Positions 31,254 to 38,697 of a stretch of DNA of 38,697 nucleotides are shown here, in pieces. The DNA comes from Nocardia sp. SYP-A9097 (GTDB lineage: Bacteria; Actinomycetota; Actinomycetes; Mycobacteriales; Mycobacteriaceae): the NCBI RefSeq assembly GCF_009649815.1, contig NZ_WJIC01000047.1:1-38697 (forward strand), read 5' to 3'. A program made the translations under genes and the position numbers. Position 1 is the stretch's first letter. Each line of letters opens with the position of its first letter. The notes beneath the pieces are model-generated. The model saw only the letters and a list, made by a program, of their open reading frames with translations, was not told the origin of the DNA and did not search any database.

Positions 31254-32741
31254 TTATTCGGCGGAGAAGATCACGTCGTGCCACGGCTTGTGCGCGGCGG
31301 CGGTGATATCCGACATGACGTGCTTGACATTGGTGTACTCGTCGAACGAGTACGTGGACATGTCTTTTCCGAAGCCGGAGGCCTTGTACCCGCCATGCGG
31401 CATTTCGCTGATGATCGGAATGTGGTCGTTGATCCACACGCAGCCGGCCTGGATCTCGCGGCTGGCGCGCTGCGTGCGATACACATTGCGGGACCAGGCC
31501 GAGGCGGCGAGCCCGTAGGCGGTGTCATTCGCGAGCGTGATCGCCTCGTCATCGGTATCGAATGGCAATACCACGAGCACGGGTCCGAAGACCTCGTTCT
31601 GGACGATCTCGGAATCCTGTGCGACACCGGTGATCAAAGTCGGCTCGTAATAGGAGCCACCCGGCGCGGTATTCTCGGGAATTCGCCCGCCGCGCACTAT
31701 CTTTGCGCCGTACTCGCGAGCTCGATCGACCATCGCGATCACCTTGTCGCGATGCGCCATCGAAATCAGCGGTCCCATATCGGTTTCCGGCTCATCCACC
31801 GGACCCAATGTCACCCGATCCATGATTTCGGCTACGCGAGAGACGAATTCGTCGAACAGCGGGCGTTGCACATAGGCGCGCGTGGCGGCGGTGCAATCCT
31901 GGCCGACATTGATCAGCGAACCCGCGACCGCACCGCGTGCGGCGGCTTCGAGGTCGGCATCGTCGAATACGACGAACGGCGCTTTACCGCCGAGCTCGAG
32001 ATGCACGCGCTTCACCGAACCCGCCGCGGTGGCGGCGACCTGCCGGCCGACCACGGTCGAACCGGTGAAGGACACCATGGCCACATCGCGATGCTCGACC
32101 AGCGCCTGGCCGGCGACGGCACCGACTCCGGTGAGCACATTGATCACGCCCGCGGGCACGCCCGCCTCGGTCGCGATCTCCGCGAACAGCAGCGAGGTGA
32201 GCGGGGTCAGCTCGGAAGGCTTGAGCACGATCGTGTTTCCGGCCGCGATGGCGGGCAGGATCTTCCAGGCCGCCATCTGCAGTGGGTAGTTCCACGGCGA
32301 GATGGAGCCGATGACGCCGAGCGCCTCGCGGCGAATCGAGGAGGTGTGGTCGGCGGAGTACTCCGCGGACGCCTTGCCCTCCAGATGACGGGCCGCACCG
32401 GCGAAGAAGGCGACATTGTCGAGGGTGCCGGGCACATCGAATTCGGTGGCGAGCCGGATCGGCTTGCCCGCGTTGCGGCTTTCGACAGCGGCCAGCTCGG
32501 CTGCCCGCTCGCGCAGCAACAGCGCCCAGTTGTGCATGATGTCCGATCGTTCGCCGGGCGTCATGCCCGACCAGATCGGGAAGGCCGCGCGGGCAGCGGC
32601 GACCGCGGCCTCCACATCGGCGATGCTCGCGCTCGCACCGGAGGCGATGACCTCGCCGGTGGAGGGCGCGGTGATGGACAGCGGCTCACCCGACCCGGGA
32701 CGGCGGACGCCGCCGATGAATTGCAGTTCTTGCGTGCTCAC
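31254..32741 (-). CDS. patD: NAD-dependent gamma-aminobutyraldehyde-type dehydrogenase
   Basis: A 495-residue aldehyde dehydrogenase. The NAD-binding part has SISPWNYPLQMAAWK and SFTGSTVVG. The catalytic Glu is E249 in LELGGKAP and the nucleophile C283 in NVGQDCTAATR; this last phrase is typical of aminobutyraldehyde dehydrogenases. It would turn 4-aminobutanal (or a related aminoaldehyde) into GABA, downstream of amine oxidation. The GTG at 32741 has AGGAG nine bases upstream. A 112-base gap with a palindrome precedes it, so it probably has its own promoter. Confidence 0.9.
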   Translation of the reverse strand: MSTQELQFIGGVRRPGSGEPLSITAPSTGEVIASGASASIADVEAAVAAARAAFPIWSGMTPGERSDIMHNWALLLRERAAELAAVESRNAGKPIRLATEFDVPGTLDNVAFFAGAARHLEGKASAEYSADHTSSIRREALGVIGSISPWNYPLQMAAWKILPAIAAGNTIVLKPSELTPLTSLLFAEIATEAGVPAGVINVLTGVGAVAGQALVEHRDVAMVSFTGSTVVGRQVAATAAGSVKRVHLELGGKAPFVVFDDADLEAAARGAVAGSLINVGQDCTAATRAYVQRPLFDEFVSRVAEIMDRVTLGPVDEPETDMGPLISMAHRDKVIAMVDRAREYGAKIVRGGRIPENTAPGGSYYEPTLITGVAQDSEIVQNEVFGPVLVVLPFDTDDEAITLANDTAYGLAASAWSRNVYRTQRASREIQAGCVWINDHIPIISEMPHGGYKASGFGKDMSTYSFDEYTNVKHVMSDITAAAHKPWHDVIFSAE

Positions 32742-32759
32742 TGCTCTCCTAGCTTGTGT

Positions 32760-32782
32760 CGGTGTTCACCGTAGTGACACCG
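32760..32782. promoter_or_regulatory. inverted repeat upstream of the aldehyde dehydrogenase gene
   Basis: CGGTGTTCAC (32760-32769) and GTGACACCG (32774-32782) pair with one bulged base. The repeat lies 19-41 bases before the GTG start, where a repressor or activator would act. The regulator is unknown; PucR is a candidate. Confidence 0.5.
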
Positions 32783-32853
32783 TATGTTCGCTTTGTTACC
32801 GGGGGTTTGCCAGCGGCCTGCGCGGGCTCCGCACAGGCCGCTATAGCGAACGG

Positions 32854-34218
32854 CTACTGCAGGTGCGAATCCGCGACCGTAAGAGCCTGATCCAGAATCG
32901 CCAGTCCCTCCTTGGCCTCGGCCTCGGAGATATTGCACGGCGGAACGACATGCAGGCGATTGAAATTCATGAACAGCAACAGACCCGCGGCCTTGGCTGC
33001 CGCGGCGGTCTCGGCCATGGCCGGGCTGGTGCCACCGTAGGGTGCGAGCGGTTCGCGAGTCTCGCGATCGCTCACCAACTCGAGGGCCCAGAAGACACCG
33101 AGGCCGCGGACCTCGCCGATGCTCGGATGCCGTTCGGCCAGCTCCCGCAGTGCGGGGCCGAGGATGTTCTCGCCCATGCTCGCGGCGTTCTCGACCATGC
33201 CCTCATCGGTCATGGCATTGATGGTCGCGACAGCGGCCGCCGTTGCCAGGGGATGCCCGGAGTAGGTGAGCCCACCCGGGTAGGCGCGATCGTCGAACGT
33301 GGCGGCGATATGCGGCGCGATGGCCACGCCACCGAGCGGCACATAGCCGGAGTTCACGCCCTTGGCGAAGGTGATCAGGTCGGGCACGACATCGAAATGC
33401 TGTATGGCGAACCACTTTCCGGTACGCCCGAAGCCCGCCATCACCTCATCGGCGATGAAGACGATGCCGTACCTGTCGCAGATCTCCCGCACGCCCTGCA
33501 TGTATCCCACCGGGGGAACCATGATTCCGGCGGTACCGGGCACCGATTCGAGCACGATGGCCGCGATGGTGGCCGGGCCCTCGAACAGGATGGTCTGCTC
33601 GAGATGCTCGAGCGCGCGCTGCGACTCCTCCGCCTCGGTGCTCGCATGGAACTGCGAGCGGTAGAGGAACGGGCCGAAGAAGTGTCCGATGCCGCTGTTG
33701 CCGTGGTCATTCGGCCAGCGACGCGGGTCGCCGGTCAGATTGATCGCGGTCTCGGTGCCGCCATGGTACGAGCGGTAACGCGAGAGCACCTTGTAGCGCC
33801 CGGTGTGCAAGCGCGCCATACGAATAGCGTGCTCGATGGCGTCCGCGCCACCATTGGTGAAGAAGATCCGGTTCAGCTCACCCGGGGTGCGCTCGGCAAT
33901 GAGCCGGGCGGCCTCCGAGCGCGCGTCGTTCACATGCTGCGGTGCGATGGTGCACAGTTTGGCGGCCTGATCCTGAATAGCCGCAACGACTTTCGGATGC
34001 TGATGGCCGATATTGGTGTTCACCAGCTGCGAGGAGAAGTCCAGCAGCCGGTTACCGTCGCCGTCCCACACATACGAGCCCTGGGTCGCCGACACCGTCA
34101 TCGGCTTGATCTGCGCCTGCGCCGACCACGAGTGGAATACATGCTTGCGATCGAGTTCGTAAGCGCGCGTCGCTTGTTCGCGCGCCGCCTCGGGCGTCAA
34201 TCCATTGGGAAGAGTCAT
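32854..34218 (-). CDS. gabT: class III omega-aminotransferase (GABA or beta-alanine transaminase)
   Basis: A 454-residue PLP enzyme. Visible are FFTNGGADAIEHAIRMAR (about 119-136), SYHGGTE (about 150-156), the aspartate in FIADEVMAGFGRTG (D257) and the Schiff-base lysine K286 in ITFAKGVNSGY. The next gene upstream encodes a semialdehyde dehydrogenase of the methylmalonate/malonate type. That favours beta-alanine or 3-aminoisobutyrate as substrate as much as GABA, so the symbol is provisional. AGGAGGA precedes the ATG at 34218, 12 bases after the dehydrogenase stop. Confidence 0.85.
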   Translation of the reverse strand: MTLPNGLTPEAAREQATRAYELDRKHVFHSWSAQAQIKPMTVSATQGSYVWDGDGNRLLDFSSQLVNTNIGHQHPKVVAAIQDQAAKLCTIAPQHVNDARSEAARLIAERTPGELNRIFFTNGGADAIEHAIRMARLHTGRYKVLSRYRSYHGGTETAINLTGDPRRWPNDHGNSGIGHFFGPFLYRSQFHASTEAEESQRALEHLEQTILFEGPATIAAIVLESVPGTAGIMVPPVGYMQGVREICDRYGIVFIADEVMAGFGRTGKWFAIQHFDVVPDLITFAKGVNSGYVPLGGVAIAPHIAATFDDRAYPGGLTYSGHPLATAAAVATINAMTDEGMVENAASMGENILGPALRELAERHPSIGEVRGLGVFWALELVSDRETREPLAPYGGTSPAMAETAAAAKAAGLLLFMNFNRLHVVPPCNISEAEAKEGLAILDQALTVADSHLQ

Positions 34219-34230
34219 GGGGGTTCCTCC

Positions 34231-35721
<1,491 letters not shown>

Positions 35722-35825
35722 ATCTCCTCGATTCATGGAAGTTCACGGGTCCGCGTTGTCTCGCCCGGTATTCGTAGCCGCCCGCCGTATCTGCATTGCC
35801 GGATTTATCTCGGCATATGGAGATG

Positions 35826-35863
35826 GGCCCGTCCCCCGTCACCGGCATGACGGGAGGCGGGCC
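35826..35863. repeat. long hairpin in the mmsA-pucR intergenic region
   Basis: Arms 35826-35841 and 35848-35863 match at 14 of 16 positions around a 6-base loop. A terminator-like stem between divergent genes is unusual. It could lie in the mmsA leader or be a relic. The rest of this 370-base gap shows no gene I can support. Confidence 0.55.
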
Positions 35864-36080
35864 GCGGAGGCGGGCGTGGGCGGAACCGTTGCCCACGGCT
35901 ACCGGTGGTCGCGGCGGCGGATGCGCGGTGCGCTCGGGCTGAGCTGTGCGTTGATCCGTGGTGCCGTTACTGCCGGTGTCGGAGAGTCGTGGGGCGGGAC
36001 TGCGGTGGCCCGAGTCCTACTCTGCACCATGCTCGCGGCCGTGTACCCCGACACTTTGTACGCTCTCGAGGGTCTCGTAT

Positions 36081-36086
36081 TACGAT
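36081..36086 (+). promoter_or_regulatory. -10 box of a probable leaderless promoter for pucR
   Basis: TACGAT, six bases, then GTG at 36093. TTGTAC at 36056-36061 may be the -35 box (19-base spacer). Confidence 0.5.
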
Positions 36087-36092
36087 TCGTCG

Positions 36093-37694
36093 GTGCTCCT
36101 CTCCGTCGCTGATGTGCTGGCGATTCCTGTGGTGCGCGCCGGGCAGCCGGAAGTCGTCGGCGGCGGGTCTCTGGACCGGCCGGTGCGATGGGTGCACGTC
36201 AGCGAACTATCGGATGTCGCGAAACTACTGGTCGGTCGTGAATTGATCCTCACCACCGGGCAGGCGCTGTCGGATGGCGATACCGCCACCGTCGAATATC
36301 TGGAATCCCTTGCCGCCGCCGGTGTCTCCGGGCTCGTCGTCGAACTCGGCACCTATGTGAAGGAACTGCCGCCGATCGTGGCGCAGACCGCGGACCGCCT
36401 GAACCTGCCCGTGGTCGCACTCGCGCAGGTGGTGCGATTCGTCGAGGTTACCGAGGCGGTGCACCGCGTCATCGTGGCCGATCAATACGCCGAACTCGAG
36501 TTCGCCCGCACCGTGCACGAGACCTTCACCGCGCTGAGCGTGCGCCGCGCCTCACTCGCCGAGATCGTGAAAACGGCGGCCGGGATGCTCGACGCCTCCG
36601 TCGTGCTGGAGGACTTGACACATCGGGTGCTGGCCTCGACCGCGCGGCACACCGCCACCTCGACACTGCTCGAACACTGGGAAACCACCTCGCGACTACT
36701 GCCCGACCATGACGCGAATGTGGTTCCAGTCGGGCCGCATACCCAACGCTGGGGCCGGCTCATCCTGCGCTCCAGCCGAGTTCCCAATGCTCGTGCGCGC
36801 ATGGTGCTCGAGCGCGCGGCGCAGACCCTGACCCTGCATCGCATGGTCGAACGTGATCGCTTCGGCCTGCATCGCCAGGCCCAGACCGGCTTCATCGACG
36901 ATATGATCACCGGCCGCCTCACCGACGAACGCGATGCCGTCGCACTCGCCGCCACCCTGGGCCTGGCCCGCCGCTCGCGCTACATCCCCCTGGCGATCGA
37001 CGTGACAGCGCCGGTCGAATCCGACCCGGTGGCCCAACAGCGGCGCACCGCAGCGATTCTCGATGCCGCCATGCACGGCGTGGGTCTCGCCCGAGTGACC
37101 GCGCTGGCCGCGCCGGACCACGGCAACCGCGTGAATATGATCCTCGCGCTCTCCCGCACCGGTGACCTGGACAGCACCCTCACCGTGGTCTGCACCGGCA
37201 TGCTCGGCGAAATCCGCCGCGTCTCCGGAGTCGAGCGCGCCGTGGTAGGCGTTGGCGCGGAATCGGATTCGCTCCTGGATACCGCCCGCGAACTCTCCCA
37301 AGCCGCTCACGTCGCGGAGGTGGCGCTGGCCCTGAGCTCGTCCTCCTCCACCCGCCCCTACTACCGCAGCGGCGATGTCCGCCTCCGTGGCCTGCTCTCC
37401 CTGATCCGCGACGAGCCCGGCGTGCAGCGCTTCGCCGAGACCGAACTGAGTGCCCTGCTCCGCCACGACATCCGCCAGGCCACCGACCTCACCCGCACCC
37501 TGCGCCAATTCCTGGACCTGGCAGGCAATAAAACCGAACTTGCCAAGCGCCTCAATATTTCCCGCCCCACCCTCTACGACCGCCTCTCCCGCATCGAACG
37601 CATTCTCGACGTGGATTTGGACGACGGTGAAACCCGCACCTCCCTGCACACCGCCCTCCTGATCCGCGATCTCACCGTCCCCGGCGACCTCTGA
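36093..37694 (+). CDS. PucR family transcriptional regulator
   Basis: A 533-residue regulator. Residues 1-120 form the PucR N-terminal domain (VADVLAIPVVRAGQPEVV; RELILTTGQAL). A GGDEF-like middle follows. The C-terminal helix-turn-helix is LRQFLDLAGNKTELAKRL, then NISRPTLYDRLSRIERIL (about 475-510). PucR proteins sense purine or amine compounds. Divergence from mmsA-gabT, and the downstream dehydrogenase and pot genes, make it the likely pathway regulator. The GTG at 36093 is set by the -10 box six bases upstream. The open frame to 35958 has no homology. Confidence 0.92.
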   Translation: MLLSVADVLAIPVVRAGQPEVVGGGSLDRPVRWVHVSELSDVAKLLVGRELILTTGQALSDGDTATVEYLESLAAAGVSGLVVELGTYVKELPPIVAQTADRLNLPVVALAQVVRFVEVTEAVHRVIVADQYAELEFARTVHETFTALSVRRASLAEIVKTAAGMLDASVVLEDLTHRVLASTARHTATSTLLEHWETTSRLLPDHDANVVPVGPHTQRWGRLILRSSRVPNARARMVLERAAQTLTLHRMVERDRFGLHRQAQTGFIDDMITGRLTDERDAVALAATLGLARRSRYIPLAIDVTAPVESDPVAQQRRTAAILDAAMHGVGLARVTALAAPDHGNRVNMILALSRTGDLDSTLTVVCTGMLGEIRRVSGVERAVVGVGAESDSLLDTARELSQAAHVAEVALALSSSSSTRPYYRSGDVRLRGLLSLIRDEPGVQRFAETELSALLRHDIRQATDLTRTLRQFLDLAGNKTELAKRLNISRPTLYDRLSRIERILDVDLDDGETRTSLHTALLIRDLTVPGDL

Positions 37695-37706
37695 CAAAGC
37701 GCCAGA

Positions 37707-37723
37707 ACCGGATTCGGTCCGGT
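37707..37723 (+). terminator. small hairpin after the PucR gene
   Basis: ACCGGA-TTCGG-TCCGGT, 12 bases after the stop. A short stem without T-run, so termination is uncertain. Confidence 0.35.
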
Positions 37724-37732
37724 GGTGATGGC

Positions 37733-37757
37733 GGTAACCGGTTTGCGGGGTTACCTT
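37733..37757 (+). promoter_or_regulatory. 7-bp inverted repeat overlapping a -10 box
   Basis: GGTAACC (37733-37739) and GGTTACC (37749-37755) are perfectly inverted. The right arm overlaps TACCTT (37752-37757), which lies six bases before the ATG at 37764. The layout suits an operator. Confidence 0.45.
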
Positions 37758-37763
37758 CGAAGG

Positions 37764-38093
37764 ATGGCAATCGACAACGCCTCCGCCGCTTGGGTTCCGG
37801 ACGCGTGCACCCTGCCAACGGTCGAACAGCCGACACGGGTCGCGGAATTCGAACGGCTCTTCGGCAGTTCGGTTCGCGCGGTCACACGGCCGAACCCGGC
37901 CCGGCTCGAACTGACCCTGCTCGCCGCCGCAGAGTCGGCGGCCCGGGAGCTGGCCGCACGCGAATCCCAATGCTGTGCGTTCTTCGCCTTCGACTTCGAC
38001 AGCGACACGGCCGGAACACTGATGCGAATCGGCGTCCCGACCGGACAGGTCGAGGTATTGGATGCCCTGGAGACGCGGGCCGCGCTGCGCTGA
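37764..38093 (+). CDS. small conserved protein with a Cys-Cys motif
   Basis: A 109-residue cytosolic protein that I cannot name. It begins MAIDNASAAWVPDACTLP and has an ESQCCAFFAFDFD segment (about residues 70-82), with paired cysteines that could bind metal or a thiol ligand. Similar small proteins are, to my recollection, often next to MerR-type regulators in actinobacteria, and a MerR remnant lies just downstream. GAAGG immediately precedes the ATG, and a -10 box six bases upstream makes a leaderless start equally possible. Confidence 0.7.
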   Translation: MAIDNASAAWVPDACTLPTVEQPTRVAEFERLFGSSVRAVTRPNPARLELTLLAAAESAARELAARESQCCAFFAFDFDSDTAGTLMRIGVPTGQVEVLDALETRAALR

Positions 38094-38166
38094 AATCCGC
38101 CAGTCCGGAGCTCTGAACCCGGGGCGTGGTTATTGGCCGGAAACGGTTGCGCGGCACGGGATTCGA

Positions 38167-38328
38167 TTACCGACGCGGTCGCAGCCCCGCGAGGAGCATG
38201 TCGTACACCCTGTCGACGTAGTCGCGAGTCAATGGTTTCTGGGTGATCAGGAACTGAAAATACATCGGCCCGGACAGGATCGTCATCGCGAGGTCCAGCC
38301 GGAACGTGGCACCTGCGGCGATCGCCGG
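38167..38328 (-). pseudogene. C-terminal remnant of a TetR-family regulator
   Basis: Minus-strand frame from about 38328 to the TAA at 38167. It reads TFRLDLAMTILSGPMYFQFL and then ITQKPLTRDYVDRVYDMLLAGL, the usual C-terminal helices of TetR regulators (IDLxxGPxYxRLL ... ExLDxxFVDxVVDxxLxGL). The DNA-binding N-terminus is absent. Homology stops at 38328, where the MerR-like fragment begins on the other strand. Confidence 0.7.
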
Positions 38329-38450
38329 TACGGGTCGGGTGAGGTGCTGCGGTTGGTGCAGGTCCGGGTGCTGGCAGGGGCGGGCGTGCCACTTACCGAA
38401 ATCGGCGATCTGCTCGACTAGCTCGCCGAAGTCGAACGAGTCCTCGGCGG
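38326..38450 (+). pseudogene. remnant of a MerR-family regulator
   Basis: Plus-strand frame from about 38326 reads RYGSGEVLRLVQVRVLAGAG and then VPLTEIGDLLD, as in the second half of the MerR DNA-binding region (RYxxxxLxRLxxIRxLxxAGVPLAEIxxLLD). It hits TAG at 38419-38421, after which LAEVERVL continues the expected sequence. The first helix-turn-helix is missing. Confidence 0.65.
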
Positions 38451-38616
38451 TGCTGCCAATTTCCGCCGGTGCCAACCGATTTCGGCTCAGCCGACCGCCT
38501 GTGAGAAGGGCCGATCCCGCTCTGCATGACCACGGTGTGTCGGCAGCTTCGGCGTGGCGCAGTGAAAACCTGCAGTTCAGAAGGGTTTTCGGGTTCCGTG
38601 GGGTGATCTTCGTTGG

Positions 38617-38638
38617 TAGAATTAGCACATGAGTTCGA
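38617..38638 (+). promoter_or_regulatory. -10 box and possible LexA (SOS) box at the right-hand gene
   Basis: TAGAAT (38617-38622), six bases, then ATG at 38629. TAGCAC-ATGA-GTTCGA (38623-38638) matches the actinobacterial SOS consensus TCGAAC-N4-GTTCGA at 10 of 12 positions and covers the start codon. Confidence 0.5.
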
Positions 38639-38697
38639 GCGTGGGAGCTGTGAGTGTGGAGGGGGTCGGCCCGGTGGGCGACCTCGCTACCGCGTTG
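38629..38697 (+). CDS. start of an open gene cut by the window edge (possible DUF222/13E12 protein)
   Basis: Only 23 codons are present, beginning MSSSVGAVSVEGVGP, with no stop. They are too few to identify a domain. The SOS-like box over a leaderless start is a feature I associate with 13E12/DUF222-HNH genes of actinobacteria; this is a guess from context. Confidence 0.45.
   Translation, partial: MSSSVGAVSVEGVGPVGDLATAL

Overview
The window is high-GC actinobacterial chromosome, most likely from Nocardia or a close relative in the Mycobacteriales. The genus is an inference. The evidence is codon use, many GTG starts, several probable leaderless genes, and gene order: malate:quinone oxidoreductase, GNAT protein, Mg-chelatase-like protein, cobO, cobB, cysG, efpA. 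That is the order I know from Mycobacterium tuberculosis (Rv2852c to Rv2846c), here broken by an insertion between cobB and cysG. I see no rRNA, tRNA, CRISPR array, prophage or complete insertion sequence.

Layout. 1-3.4 kb: an alpha/beta hydrolase diverges from mqo, which is followed by a GNAT gene and a textbook terminator. 3.9-9.2 kb: cobalamin genes (chelatase I/D fusion, cobO, cobB, cobE-like). The chelatase gene carries what looks like a complete programmed -1 frameshift site. It would yield a 341-residue ATPase (I) subunit as well as the 717-residue I-D protein. 9.4-14.7 kb: an accessory block with a lipocalin-like protein, an APH-fold phosphotransferase, a DoxX-like membrane protein, a secreted hydrolase broken by a one-base frameshift, and a PPOX-type flavoprotein. 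14.8-18.4 kb: cysG (sirohaem and precorrin-2 synthesis), efpA efflux pump, and an HD hydrolase. 18.4-18.6 kb: a compound intergenic repeat.

18.6-21.9 kb: a class III aminotransferase, an Lrp/AsnC regulator (AldR type) and divergent alanine dehydrogenase. 22-25 kb: a membrane-anchored metallophosphoesterase, then a MocR-type regulator divergent from a small cupin. 25.4-37.7 kb: a polyamine/amino-acid catabolic region. It has an FAD amine oxidoreductase, a complete PotABCD-type ABC importer, an aminobutyraldehyde-type dehydrogenase, a class III aminotransferase, a methylmalonate/malonate semialdehyde dehydrogenase and a divergent PucR regulator. Together these could import putrescine or spermidine, oxidise and transaminate them, and deliver succinate semialdehyde and/or acetyl-CoA. 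A 15-bp palindrome, CAAC-N7-GTTG, lies upstream of the aminotransferase, of ald and of the pot operon. It probably marks one Lrp-type regulon.

The right end (37.7-38.7 kb) holds a small cysteine-containing protein, the abutting remains of a TetR and a MerR regulator, and the first 23 codons of a gene with a possible SOS box over its start.
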